Of a stretch of DNA of 64,000 nucleotides, positions 8,432-17,894 are shown one piece after another. Below the pieces are notes generated by a model. The model ran no database searches, was not told the DNA's origin, and saw only the letters and a program-made list of their open reading frames with translations. The stretch's first letter is position 1, and each line of letters opens with the position of its first letter. The DNA comes from an uncultured Alphaproteobacteria bacterium (GTDB lineage: Bacteria; Pseudomonadota; Alphaproteobacteria; CAAGCB01; CAG-977). The DNA lies in assembly GCA_934277945.1 (NCBI GenBank), contig CAKQWA010000005.1:61701-125700 (forward strand), given 5' to 3'. A program made the translations under genes and the position numbers.

Positions 8432-11400
8432 ATGCGTTTTGTTTTGCCTTTCCTTGCCGCCTGCTTCATTCCTTATGCCGCTTGCGCCCAAAACGCGCCG
8501 GCTCAACCGCAAACGCCCGTTCAAAAGGAATCCGTGCGCCGCACCGTCAAGCCCGTTTCAACGGGCGCGTCGACCGAAAAGCAGATTCTGTTTGAAACAT
8601 GGTGGAAACGCTACACGGACGTCGTCGTGCAGGAACTTCAAAACGAAGCGTCGCCCATCAAACAGTTCGCGGGCGTGCGCTCCAAACCGGAACGGCAGGC
8701 TTTTCTGGAAGGCAAAACCGACAAGGAAAAAAACAATCTTCTTTTGTACGCCGTGCTGTACACGCCTTTTGACGTCGTGACGACCGTCCTGCCTTACGTC
8801 AAAGACCGCTCCGTTTTGGATCAGGCGTTTTTAATCAGCCTGTCGCGCTACGATTTCAACACCGCGAACGTCGTCAAAGCCTTCACTCAGGCGGGCGTGA
8901 ACGTCAACACGAAAGATTATTATTCCAAAGTCACGCCGCTGATGCTCGCCGTCGTTTTCGGCAACACGGAAGCGGACGTCGAAGCCGTTTTGGACGCGAC
9001 AAGCGATCTTGACGCGGCGGACGACATGGGAATGTCCGCGCTGACCTACGCCGCCAGATACGCCGTTTCGCCGGCTTTCGTCGATATGCTTCTGGACGAC
9101 GGCGCGAATATGCAAATCACCGACAGGCGCGGCATGACGGTCTTGCAACACCTGCGTCAAAACAATTTCATGCCGCAAAACGAGGCTTATCAGGCTTTGC
9201 GCGAACGGCTGGGCGAAAAGAAGTTCGTCGAGAAAAAGCCGAAAACGCGGGAATTCATGGAAAGCCTGCTGAACGGACGCTACGACGAAGCGACGAAATA
9301 TCTGCAAACGGGCGTGGACATCAACGCCAAGGACGCGCAGGGACGCACGCCGCTCATTCACGCAATTCTGGGCAAAAATCCTTTGGAAGCGGCGAAATTT
9401 CTCATCGAGGAGGGCGCGAACGTCAACACCGCCGATTCGACCGGCGTCACCCCTTTGCTGCAAGCGTTGAAAACAAGCAAAAATCCGGATTTGATCGCCC
9501 TGCTGATTGAAGCGGGGGCGAACGTCAACGGCGCGGATTCCTACGGCAGCGTTCCGCTGAAAGTGGCGGTGCTGTACGGTCAGCCCGTTGAAACCGTCCG
9601 CCTGCTGATGAACGCCGGCGCGAACGCAAACGCCAAAGACCAGAACGGCAAAACCGTCAAGCAGTACGCCGCCGAAAAAATGAACTCCGGCGGAGGCGTC
9701 GATTACGGCGATATGTTCAAAATTGAACAAAAAAGCCAATCGCAAGAAAAAGCGTCAAGTATGACTGAAAACTTGATAAAGGTGTTGAAAACGGATGATG
9801 TCGGCAAGATTTCGGCGTTTTTGACGGAAAATAAAATCGACATCAACGCGCGCACGACGCAGGGCGACACGGTGCTGTTTCTGGCGTTGAAGCACACGCG
9901 CAATCCGGAAGTCGTCAAGTCCCTGCTGACCGCCGGCGCGAACGTCCGCCTGCGCCGCACGGACAGCCAGACGCCGCTGATTTACGCGGTGCGCAATTCC
10001 GCCCCCTTTGAAACGGTTCATATGCTGATTCAAGCCGGCGCGTCGCGGACGGCGAAAGACAACTCCGGCAAAACGCCCGCCGACGTTCTGGAAGAAAACG
10101 GCGACTATTCGCCCGAACACTACAAACTGCTGAAATCGTTTTTGACCTACCGTCCGTCGAACAACGCGACGACGACCTACGCGGGCGACTTTTTGACGCT
10201 GATTCGCAACGCGGAGGACGCGGACATCCGCGCGGCTCTGCGTTCGGGCGCGAATCCGAATTCGCAGGACGCGAACGGCAACACGCCCCTGCTGTTTTTG
10301 CTTCAAGACCCGACGGAAGCCCTGCTTGTCAAAAAGATGCTTTCCGCGGGGGCGAATCCGAATTTGGCGAATTACCGCTACGTCCTGCCGCTGACTTACG
10401 CGACGGAGCGCAAACAGCCCGAAGACGTGATAAACGTTCTGATTAAATCCGGCGCGCAGAGAAACAAGGAAACGGAAACGCAATACACCTACAAATGCGT
10501 CAAGGACGACATATACTGCCTGCGCAAGTATAAAGGGAAAAACAAGCGCAAGGCGACGAAAGTCGACGTGACGGTGAAAGATCCGTCGCCGACGGAACTG
10601 GTGACGAAAGAATCGCTGGTCGACGACGTTTATTTCCTGCCGCCCGACGTGTTGCAACAAGTGTTGGAAGCGAAAATCGACGCGACGGGGAAAAATCAGG
10701 ACGGCAAAACGCCGCTGATGAACGCTTTTACGCGCTTGGGGCTTGTCGCCGAAACGGTCAAGCAGTTCATCGAGGCGAAAGTGCCGGTCGACGATGCGGA
10801 CAACAACGGCGACACCGCCCTGTTCTACGCCATTCGCTCGAACGCGCCCGCCAATGTCGTCGAGTGGCTTTTGAAAAGCGGCGCGGATCCGAACCATTTT
10901 AACAACAGCGGCAAAACGCCGTTGGCTTACGCTTTGGACAAACCGGAAATTTTCGCCCTGCTGGTCGACAACGGCGCGAACATCAACGCGCGCGACGAAA
11001 ACGGCAGAGTGCTGTTAATCAACTGCCTGAACGACCCGAATTTCTACAAACTGATCGAAGCGGGCGCGGACATCAACACGCGCGACGAAAACGGCAACAC
11101 GCTCTTAATGAACGAATTGATGAACGAGCAGTATTCGCCCGCGACCGTCCGGATGCTTTTGCAAAACGGCGCGGACGTCAACATTCAGAATCATCAGGGC
11201 GAAACGGCGCTGATGCTGGCGGCTGTCATGTACAAAACATCCGTCGGCGGCAAATCCGATTTAATCGAGCAACTTTTGAAAGCGGGCGCGAAAATCGACG
11301 CCATCGACCTGTCGGGCAAAACGGCGCTGATGCACGCGGTTTCGGAAACGTACAACACGCCCGTCATTTTAATGCTGATCAACGCCGGCGCGGACGTCGG

Positions 11401-12019
11401 CGTGCGCGACGACACGTTCAAATCGGCGCAGGATTACGCGAAAGAAAACTCCGCGCTGAAACTGGAAAACGATTACGCGCTGATTATCAGACGGCTGGTG
11501 CCGGACGAAGACGCTTTGAACGAAAAACTGTTTGAAGCGGTGCAGGCGCGCGACGTTGAAATGCTGAAAAGCCTTCTGTCGCAGGGCGCGTCCCCCGACG
11601 CGACCGATTACGAGGGCGATTCCCTGCTGATCAAGGCGGTGCCTTTTGCGAACGGGGAAGCGATTTGCGACGTGCTGATTCGCGCCAAAGCCAACTTGAA
11701 CACGACGAACAAGGACGGCGACACCGCCCTGATGAAAGCGCTGATTTACAAAAAGAACGCGCTCGCCCTGCGGCTGATTAACGCCGGCGCGGACGTGAAC
11801 ATCGCGAACATCAAGGGGGAAACGCCTTTGCGCCGCGCTTTCCTGTACGCGCGCAACATGCCGCTGATTTACGCGCTGATTAAAGCGGGGGCGAACGTGC
11901 GTTCGCGCGACGCGTTCGGCAAAACCGCGCTGGATTACGCCAACGAAGTGCCCGTCTTGAAATCGCACAAGGATTATCCCGCTCTGCTGGCGTATTTGAA
12001 AAAGGCGCAACAGCGTTAA
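8432..12019 (+). CDS. Exported giant ankyrin-repeat protein
   Basis: The 1195-residue protein has an N-terminal signal peptide (MRFVLPFLAACFIPYAACA, likely cleaved before QNAP), so the protein is probably periplasmic or secreted. From about residue 140 to the C-terminus it is built of ankyrin repeats, many with the core G-TPL-A and L-x3-GA-N-N; more than 15 copies are recognisable in three or four blocks separated by spacers, one basic and cysteine-bearing near residue 690. No enzymatic domain is visible. A strong AAGGAG ribosome-binding site precedes the ATG. It is a single gene between the helicase and the lipid gene. Ankyrin proteins bind other proteins; a host target is possible but not shown. 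Confidence 0.88.
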   Translation: MRFVLPFLAACFIPYAACAQNAPAQPQTPVQKESVRRTVKPVSTGASTEKQILFETWWKRYTDVVVQELQNEASPIKQFAGVRSKPERQAFLEGKTDKEKNNLLLYAVLYTPFDVVTTVLPYVKDRSVLDQAFLISLSRYDFNTANVVKAFTQAGVNVNTKDYYSKVTPLMLAVVFGNTEADVEAVLDATSDLDAADDMGMSALTYAARYAVSPAFVDMLLDDGANMQITDRRGMTVLQHLRQNNFMPQNEAYQALRERLGEKKFVEKKPKTREFMESLLNGRYDEATKYLQTGVDINAKDAQGRTPLIHAILGKNPLEAAKFLIEEGANVNTADSTGVTPLLQALKTSKNPDLIALLIEAGANVNGADSYGSVPLKVAVLYGQPVETVRLLMNAGANANAKDQNGKTVKQYAAEKMNSGGGVDYGDMFKIEQKSQSQEKASSMTENLIKVLKTDDVGKISAFLTENKIDINARTTQGDTVLFLALKHTRNPEVVKSLLTAGANVRLRRTDSQTPLIYAVRNSAPFETVHMLIQAGASRTAKDNSGKTPADVLEENGDYSPEHYKLLKSFLTYRPSNNATTTYAGDFLTLIRNAEDADIRAALRSGANPNSQDANGNTPLLFLLQDPTEALLVKKMLSAGANPNLANYRYVLPLTYATERKQPEDVINVLIKSGAQRNKETETQYTYKCVKDDIYCLRKYKGKNKRKATKVDVTVKDPSPTELVTKESLVDDVYFLPPDVLQQVLEAKIDATGKNQDGKTPLMNAFTRLGLVAETVKQFIEAKVPVDDADNNGDTALFYAIRSNAPANVVEWLLKSGADPNHFNNSGKTPLAYALDKPEIFALLVDNGANINARDENGRVLLINCLNDPNFYKLIEAGADINTRDENGNTLLMNELMNEQYSPATVRMLLQNGADVNIQNHQGETALMLAAVMYKTSVGGKSDLIEQLLKAGAKIDAIDLSGKTALMHAVSETYNTPVILMLINAGADVGVRDDTFKSAQDYAKENSALKLENDYALIIRRLVPDEDALNEKLFEAVQARDVEMLKSLLSQGASPDATDYEGDSLLIKAVPFANGEAICDVLIRAKANLNTTNKDGDTALMKALIYKKNALALRLINAGADVNIANIKGETPLRRAFLYARNMPLIYALIKAGANVRSRDAFGKTALDYANEVPVLKSHKDYPALLAYLKKAQQR

Positions 12020-12031
12020 AGAAAAGATCGA

Positions 12032-12063
12032 GGGGAAGTTTAGAACGATTATAAACTTTCCCC
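12032..12063. terminator. Hairpin after the ankyrin gene, possible weak terminator
   Basis: GGGGAAGTTTA (12032-12042) pairs with TAAACTTTCCCC (12052-12063) through about 11 bp with one bulge, 12 bp after the ankyrin stop. No T-run follows on the plus strand, so intrinsic termination is uncertain; it could protect the mRNA 3' end. Confidence 0.45.
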
Positions 12064-12197
12064 CAACGTCCTGATCGCGAAACATCCTTAAAATCAAACA
12101 AAAAAACATTCATCTTTTAGTTATCATTCCGGCAAAAATGTGCTAAAAAAAGCAAAACGTGCCATGTGCGCAACTACCGGACAGGAAAGAATAAATC

Positions 12198-15100
12198 ATG
12201 AAAAAACCTCTTATTCCGCATCTTTTCAGAACGAAACGGTTTTATCCCGTTTTTCTGGCGCATCTGACGGGCGCGCTGAACGACAATATGTTCCGCGTCA
12301 CGCTGATCGCCGTTCTTTCGTTGCGCCTGACATCGTTTCAAACGGACACGATTGCCGAATTTCTGGCGGCGGTCGTCGCCTGTCCGCTGTTGATTTGCTC
12401 TTTTCTGGCGGGACAGTTCGCCGACAAGTACAACCGCGACGTTCTGGTGCGCAAAATCAAACTGGCGGAACTGATTGTCATTTGCTCCGCCATTTTGACC
12501 GCCTTTTTGAACATTCATTCGCTGTTGATCGTCTGCCTGTTTTTGCTGGGATGCGCGTCGGCGTTCTTCATGCCCGTCAAATACGCGCTTTTGCCCCAGC
12601 ACCTCAACACGCGCGATTTAATCGCCGCAAACGCGTATTTTGAAATCGCTTCGGGGTTGAGCATGGCTCTTGCGACGTGGCTCGCCCTGACGCTTCCGGT
12701 TTCCGTTTCTTTCGTTTTACTGCTGTTGTGCGCGGCGGGCGGCTACTCGATTTCCAAATATGTGCCGGAATCGGCGGGCGGCAGACCCGATTTGCAGATT
12801 GACAAAAACTTCTTTTCCGAAAACCGCGCGTCCTTGCGCATGGTGAAAAAGCACCCCGTCCTGTTCCGCAGCATTTTGGGAAGCACATGGTTCACCGCTT
12901 TGGCAACCCTGCTGATTATCAAACTGTTGCCGATGTGCCAGACGACGATTAACGCCAAAATGTCCGTCTACGCGTTTTTCCTGTTCATGATGGCGGCGGG
13001 CTTCGGCGTCGGCTGCTTCATGAGCAAAAGAATGATGCGCGGCGTCCTGCATACGACGTATGTGCCGTTGAGCGCAATCGGTCTGGGGGGCGCGCTGTGC
13101 CTGATTTACTATTTTTCGTCCGATTACCCGACCGCGTCCGAAACGATGTCCCTGTGGACGTTCTTTATGGCGAAAGGCGGCTTCACCCTACCCGTTTCGC
13201 TGGCGATTTTCGGTTTCTGCGGCGGTATGTACATCGTTCCGCTGAACGTCGTCGTCCAGCAAAAAGCCGCGCCCGAATACATCGGCACGATTTTAAGCGC
13301 GGAGCAGGTTTGCCTGTTTTCCGGCGTCGTCCTCATCACGCTGTTTTCGTACCTGTGCTCTCTGGCGGGCATTTCGACGCCCGTGCAACTGCTGATTATC
13401 GCGTTTGCGGATTTGTTCATCGCGATTTACATATGCACCCTGCTTCCCGCGGATTTGTTGCGTTCGATCATCCGGAGCATCGTCGGATTCTGCTTCTCTG
13501 TCAAAATCAAGGGGCTGGACAACTTCAACGCGGCGGGCAAGCGCGTGATTATCGTCGCGAACCACACGTCTTTGCTTGACGGTTTGCTGATCGCCGCTTT
13601 CCTGCCCGACCGCCTGACGTTCGCCATCGGTCTGGAATGGGTCGGCAAGTGGTACATCAAAGTCCTGAACCTGCTGGTCGATTTAATTCCGATCGACCAG
13701 ACGAATCCGATGGCTTTGCGCACGGTGATCGAGGAAATCAAGAAAAACAAGAAAGTCGTCATCTTCCCCGAAGGGCGCATTTCCGTCACCGGCTCGCTGA
13801 TGAAAATTCATGAAGCGATGGGCATGGTCGCCGAAAAGACGAAAGCCCGTATTCTGCCGATTTGCATCGCGGGCGCGCAATACTCGAAATTTTCTTACGC
13901 GAAAGACCGCTTTTCCAGCCAGTATTTCCCGAAAATCACGCTGACGATTCTGCCGCCGCGCGATTTTTCCGTCGAACCCGAAATGAAAAGCCGTGAAAAG
14001 CGTCTGGACATTTCCAACCGCCTGTACGACGTCATGGCGGACATGATGTACCGCGGCGCGCGGTCGAACGAAAACATTTTCGTTTCCATTTTAAAAGCGC
14101 GCGACACGCACGGCTGGCGCAACGTCGTGTTTGAGGACGCGACGCGCAAAAAGATGAATTACGGCTCGTTCGTCACCAAAAGTTACGTCTTGGGGCGCGC
14201 GCTGGCGACCGCTTTTCCGCAAGAGGAAAAAATCGGCGTGATGCTGCCCAACGTGCTGGCGACCCCCGTCGTCGTCTTCGGGCTGATGAGCGTCGACAAA
14301 GTCCCCGTCATGCTGAATTTCAGTTCCGGTCCCGCGCAAGTGTCCTCGTGCGTGAAAACGACGGCTTTAAAAACGGTTTTGACGTCCAAGAAATTCGTCG
14401 AAATGGGGCATTTGGAGCATCTGATCGCCGCATTGGAGGAAAACGGCGTCAACGTCGTGTATCTGGAACGCTTCGCCAAAACGATTTCCACCGCCGACAA
14501 ATTGAAAGGCGTGCTGGATTCGCTGTCGTCGCGCAAACCGAAAAATTCGCCGGACAGCCCCGCCGTCATCCTGTTCACGTCGGGGTCGGAGGGTATGCCC
14601 AAAGCGGTCGTTTTGTCGCACCGCAACATCCATGCGAACCGCAACCAGTATTCAGCGATTCTGGCTTTGGACAAGAAAGACGTCGTGTTCAACGCCCTGC
14701 CGCTGTTCCACTCTTTCGGGCTGTGCTTGGCGACGATTATGCCCGTCGTGTCCGGCATGAAGTGCTTTTTGTACCCGACGCCCCTGCACTACCGCGTCAT
14801 TCCGCAACTGGTTTATGAAATCGACGCGACGATTATGGCGGGGACGGACACCTTTGTCGCGAATTACGCGAAAGTCGCGCATCCGTACGATTTCTACCGC
14901 ATTAAATATGTCGCGGTCGGCGGTGAAAAACTCAAAGAATCGACGTCGGAACTGTGGCTGCACAAGTTCGGCGTGCGCTTGATCGAGGGCTACGGCACGA
15001 CGGAAGCCGCGCCGCTGGTCGCCGCCAATTCGCCCATGCACACCAAAGCCGGCACCGTCGGACGCTTGCTTCCGGGGATTGAAAGCCGCTTGGAGCATAT

Positions 15101-15584
15101 CGAGGGATACGACAAAGGCGGCAAGTTGTGGATTCGCGGCGAAAACCTGATGCTCGGCTATATGAAAGCCGATATGCCGAACGTGTTGCAACCGCTGGAA
15201 GACGGCTGGTACGACACGGGCGACATTGTCGATATCGACGCCGAGGGCTTCATCACGATTATCGGACGCGCGAAACGCTTTGCCAAAATCGGCGGCGAAA
15301 TGGTTTCCCTGACCGCCGTGGAGCAGATGCTCGACAAAATGGCGCCCGATTTCATGTACGGCGTTGTCGCCATTAACGACGACAAAAAGGGCGAACAACT
15401 GGTCTTGATGACCAACAACCCCGACATTGCGCAAAACGACGTCACGACGTTCTTTAAACAAAACGGCATCAGCGAATTGTGGATTCCCAAAAAGATTCAC
15501 TTTATGGAAGAATTGCCCGTTTTGGGAATCGGTAAAATCGACTACGTTTCCGCCAAAAGAATCGCCGAGGAAATCTTCTCGTAA
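12198..15584 (+). CDS. Lysophospholipid transporter / acyltransferase / acyl-ACP synthetase fusion (LplT-Aas type)
   Basis: Three domains occur in 1128 residues. Residues 1-420 form an MFS transporter with about 12 membrane segments (LplT-like, starting HLTGALNDNMFR). Residues about 430-640 are a PlsC-type acyltransferase with H456-x4-D461 (NHTSLLDG) and FPEGR at 523-527. Residues about 650-1128 are an adenylating acyl-ACP synthetase with the P-loop FTSGSEGMPK (793-802) and YGTTEAAP. E. coli uses LplT and Aas, encoded as neighbours, to flip lyso-phosphatidylethanolamine inward and re-acylate it; here all are one polypeptide, an arrangement known in other proteobacteria. A GGAAAG ribosome-binding site precedes the ATG; a strong terminator follows. 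Confidence 0.92.
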   Translation: MKKPLIPHLFRTKRFYPVFLAHLTGALNDNMFRVTLIAVLSLRLTSFQTDTIAEFLAAVVACPLLICSFLAGQFADKYNRDVLVRKIKLAELIVICSAILTAFLNIHSLLIVCLFLLGCASAFFMPVKYALLPQHLNTRDLIAANAYFEIASGLSMALATWLALTLPVSVSFVLLLLCAAGGYSISKYVPESAGGRPDLQIDKNFFSENRASLRMVKKHPVLFRSILGSTWFTALATLLIIKLLPMCQTTINAKMSVYAFFLFMMAAGFGVGCFMSKRMMRGVLHTTYVPLSAIGLGGALCLIYYFSSDYPTASETMSLWTFFMAKGGFTLPVSLAIFGFCGGMYIVPLNVVVQQKAAPEYIGTILSAEQVCLFSGVVLITLFSYLCSLAGISTPVQLLIIAFADLFIAIYICTLLPADLLRSIIRSIVGFCFSVKIKGLDNFNAAGKRVIIVANHTSLLDGLLIAAFLPDRLTFAIGLEWVGKWYIKVLNLLVDLIPIDQTNPMALRTVIEEIKKNKKVVIFPEGRISVTGSLMKIHEAMGMVAEKTKARILPICIAGAQYSKFSYAKDRFSSQYFPKITLTILPPRDFSVEPEMKSREKRLDISNRLYDVMADMMYRGARSNENIFVSILKARDTHGWRNVVFEDATRKKMNYGSFVTKSYVLGRALATAFPQEEKIGVMLPNVLATPVVVFGLMSVDKVPVMLNFSSGPAQVSSCVKTTALKTVLTSKKFVEMGHLEHLIAALEENGVNVVYLERFAKTISTADKLKGVLDSLSSRKPKNSPDSPAVILFTSGSEGMPKAVVLSHRNIHANRNQYSAILALDKKDVVFNALPLFHSFGLCLATIMPVVSGMKCFLYPTPLHYRVIPQLVYEIDATIMAGTDTFVANYAKVAHPYDFYRIKYVAVGGEKLKESTSELWLHKFGVRLIEGYGTTEAAPLVAANSPMHTKAGTVGRLLPGIESRLEHIEGYDKGGKLWIRGENLMLGYMKADMPNVLQPLEDGWYDTGDIVDIDAEGFITIIGRAKRFAKIGGEMVSLTAVEQMLDKMAPDFMYGVVAINDDKKGEQLVLMTNNPDIAQNDVTTFFKQNGISELWIPKKIHFMEELPVLGIGKIDYVSAKRIAEEIFS

Positions 15585-15604
15585 AACCGGATTTCCGATA
15601 AATC

Positions 15605-15640
15605 ATCCCCCGCCGGACACGCTTCAACGGGGGATTTTTT
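15605..15640 (+). terminator. Rho-independent terminator of the LplT-Aas gene
   Basis: ATCCCCCG (15605-15612) and CGGGGGAT (15628-15635) form a perfect 8-bp stem followed by a run of T, 20 bases after the stop codon. Confidence 0.92.
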
Positions 15641-16360
15641 GCGAAACAATCCGATGCTTTGGCAAAGGTTTTAACAAGCGGCGCACGCGACAAACGGCGT
15701 TGCGCTTTTAACAACAGATGCGGCGGCGTATGCGCTCAACAGCGGCTTATGCGTACGGGCGCGACAGGAGCGTTTTCTCGGAGCGACAGAACGCTTCCCG
15801 CACCGCGTGAGATGAGCCTCGACGGACATAAAAACACACGCAACAAACGGGGACGCAACGTCGGTTTATGCACTTCCCCGCGGCTAATACGGGCGGTGTG
15901 CTTCAACGGCTTGCAAGACGCGCTCTGCTGACGGCAAGAACACGCGCAACGACCTTGCAGCCCCGACGGACGCGGCGGCGACACAACAGGCCCACACGAC
16001 AAGCAAAAGCGGCGGAACAGATAAGCCCCGCATTAAACGATGAAAACGCTCCTAACGGGGCGCAAAAAGGCTTTTAAAGTCGACAAACGCGCCCGCCCCG
16101 CACAAAGCCTCGTTCGCCGCATCCCCCATTACAAACGCAAACTCCGCTGAACACACAGAAGCGTTACGGAGCGACCGAAACGGCTTTTAAAGGCGGCAAA
16201 CGCGCCCGCCCCGCACAAAACGCCGCCAGACGCATTACCCTCATTACAAACATTGCCCCGCCGCATACGCGCGGGCTTCACGGGAAGCACCCGCCCTTTA
16301 CCGTTTGCAACGCCCGAACAATCGCCGCCCCGTCCGGCGCGCCATTTCGCAGATACAAAT
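15641..16360. other. Gene-free convergent intergenic region, A/C-rich on the plus strand
   Basis: About 720 bases between two convergent transcription units hold no credible gene: the short open frames lack ribosome-binding sites and read as low-complexity Arg/Thr/Ala peptides. No tRNA or known RNA is visible. The plus strand is poor in T and rich in A and C, like the other convergent gaps near 18.9 and 32.1 kb. It contains the direct repeat listed separately. Confidence 0.6.
16069..16219. repeat. Diverged direct repeat, two copies 113 bp apart
   Basis: A 38-bp segment at 16069-16106 (starting GGCTTTTAAAGTCGAC) recurs at 16182-16219 (starting GGCTTTTAAAGGCGGC) with two visible mismatches. 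Similarity continues weakly downstream: CATTACAAAC occurs after both copies. This looks like an old tandem duplication of a unit of about 113 bp. Confidence 0.7.
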
Positions 16361-16384
16361 AACCCCTGCCGGCTGACAGGGGTT
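16361..16384 (-). terminator. Terminator after the small DUF465 gene
   Basis: AACCCCTG (16361-16368) and CAGGGGTT (16377-16384) form an 8-bp stem about 10 bases beyond the stop codon on the minus strand. The following tail ATTTG is short, so it is a modest intrinsic terminator. Confidence 0.65.
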
Positions 16385-16394
16385 GAATTGCTGA

Positions 16395-16559
16395 TTATTC
16401 TTCACCTTCTTTGGCGATGATTTCCTCTTTCAATTTCAATTTTTGACGTTTCAGATTCGCCAAAACGACTTCATCAGGAAGCGGTCTTGCCATTTCTTCG
16501 TTAATAGCGTTTTCCAAAGCGGCTTTCTTCGTTTTCAACGCTTCAATATGATTATCCAT
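16395..16559 (-). CDS. YdcH-like DUF465 small coiled-coil protein
   Basis: The 54-residue protein reads MDNHIEALKTKKAALENAIN at its start, then a PLPDEV turn and a second helix ending LKLKEEIIAKEGEE. This short helix-turn-helix hairpin, with a conserved K-x2-KL-x2-KEEI end, is typical of the DUF465/YdcH family, whose function is unknown. A strong GGGAGG ribosome-binding site lies five bases before the ATG, and terminators lie on both sides, so it forms its own short unit. A second family member lies at 17895, beyond pfkA. Confidence 0.85.
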   Translation of the reverse strand: MDNHIEALKTKKAALENAINEEMARPLPDEVVLANLKRQKLKLKEEIIAKEGEE

Positions 16560-16631
16560 AAATACCTCCCGAGTCTTAAAGTGTGTCTTTAATCAGTATA
16601 TCTGTTTTCTTTTTATTTTGAAAGACTTAAA

Positions 16632-16670
16632 AAACAAAAACGCAGAAAGAAAATCTCTCTGCGTTTTTTT
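16632..16670 (-). terminator. Terminator downstream of phosphofructokinase
   Basis: CGCAGA (16641-16646) pairs with TCTGCG (16658-16663); the stem is extended by A/T runs on both sides and reads as a terminator on either strand. It lies just beyond the pfkA stop codon and upstream of the small DUF465 gene. Confidence 0.8.
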
Positions 16671-16689
16671 CAATTCGGAAAAACCGGAC

Positions 16690-17778
16690 TTATTCGCCGA
16701 CGTACATTCCCAAACCGCGCGCCGTTTTGACGAACGGACCGTTCGGATCGACGGGCGAATTGCCGACTTGGACGACTTCTTCCAAGCTGAAATCTTTAAT
16801 ATCGTGACCGACCCACGCAACCATGCGGTCGGATTTTCCTTCCGCCAGACAATCAACCGCGTGAACGCCGAACGCCGCCGCCGCCAAGCGATCGTGAGCC
16901 GCCGGCACGCCGCCGCGCTGAACGTAGCCCAGAACCGTCACGCGAGTCGAGAATTTCGGATCCGCCGCGTTCAGTTGAGCCGCCAGCCAATGACCGACGC
17001 CGCCGTAGCTTGCGCCGTCGCTGTTTTTCGTTTTGATGTTTTCGCCGTCGGGCGTTTTAATGCCTTCCGCAACGACAATCAGCGCGTGGTCGCGACCCTG
17101 CTCTCTGACCAGATGCAGTTTGCGGATGACGCCTTCCAGCGTATAGGGCAATTCGGGAATCAGGCAGACGTCCGCGCCGCCCGCAATGGCGGAATGAAGC
17201 GCGACATGACCCGCGTCGCGTCCCATGACTTCCAAAATCATCACGCGGTGGTGACTCGCCGCCGTCGCGTCCAAACGGTCGAGCGCTTCGACGCACACGT
17301 CGCGCGCCGTCGAGAAACCGACGCTGTGTTCGGTGATGGGCGTGTCGTTATCAATCGTTTTGGGCACGCCGACCATGGGAATTCCCGCGCCGTGACACAA
17401 TCTGCTGACAATCGCCATGGAACCGTCGCCGCCGACGACGACCAAAGCGTCAAGCCCCAGTTCGCGGCAGCCGTTGCCGAATTCTTCGGTCATATCTTTC
17501 GTCGTGCCGTCGGGCATCGGATACGCAAAGGGCGACCCTTTGTTGATTGTGCCCAGAATCGTACCGCCCAAACGCGCATACGGCGTATGGAAATCCGCGA
17601 TTGTCAGTTTACGGTAGCGCAAGGGGCGGAACATCAAACCGTCCGTGCCGTCCAGAATGCCGTACACTTCCCATCCGTACGTCCAAATGGCTCTGTGCAC
17701 GACCGCTCTGATAACAGCGTTCAAACCCGGGCAGTCCCCGCCGCTTGTTAAGATACCGATACGTTTGATTTGCGACAT
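16690..17778 (-). CDS. pfkA: 6-phosphofructokinase
   Basis: The 362-residue PFKA-family enzyme phosphorylates fructose 6-phosphate in glycolysis. It begins IGILTSGGDCPGLNAVIR; the phosphoryl-donor loop is GGDGS (116-120), the catalytic segment PKTIDND (139-145), and MGRDAGHVA follows. By the usual rule Gly at the GGDGS position predicts ATP use, whereas the Lys in PKTIDND is shared with PPi-dependent enzymes; the combination fits a known group of ATP-PFKs, but the donor should be treated as likely ATP rather than certain. The start at MSQIKRIG is chosen over an in-frame upstream ATG because a GAAGGAG ribosome-binding site lies ten bases before it. Confidence 0.93.
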   Translation of the reverse strand: MSQIKRIGILTSGGDCPGLNAVIRAVVHRAIWTYGWEVYGILDGTDGLMFRPLRYRKLTIADFHTPYARLGGTILGTINKGSPFAYPMPDGTTKDMTEEFGNGCRELGLDALVVVGGDGSMAIVSRLCHGAGIPMVGVPKTIDNDTPITEHSVGFSTARDVCVEALDRLDATAASHHRVMILEVMGRDAGHVALHSAIAGGADVCLIPELPYTLEGVIRKLHLVREQGRDHALIVVAEGIKTPDGENIKTKNSDGASYGGVGHWLAAQLNAADPKFSTRVTVLGYVQRGGVPAAHDRLAAAAFGVHAVDCLAEGKSDRMVAWVGHDIKDFSLEEVVQVGNSPVDPNGPFVKTARGLGMYVGE

Positions 17779-17894
17779 GGTCGAAAACTCCTTCGTAAAA
17801 AAAATTCTATAAATTCTATACGTTTTTTCTCTCAATTCTGCTAGTGTAAAATGACATTGAGGGCGATTTTTTTTAATTTAACCGGAAAAAAGCA

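Noticed and set aside
15659..16077. Short open frames in the large gap
   Set aside because: No ribosome-binding sites and Arg/Thr/Ala-rich composition; better explained as non-coding.
16182..16219. CRISPR-like repeat
   Set aside because: Only two imperfect copies with unequal surroundings and no cas genes.
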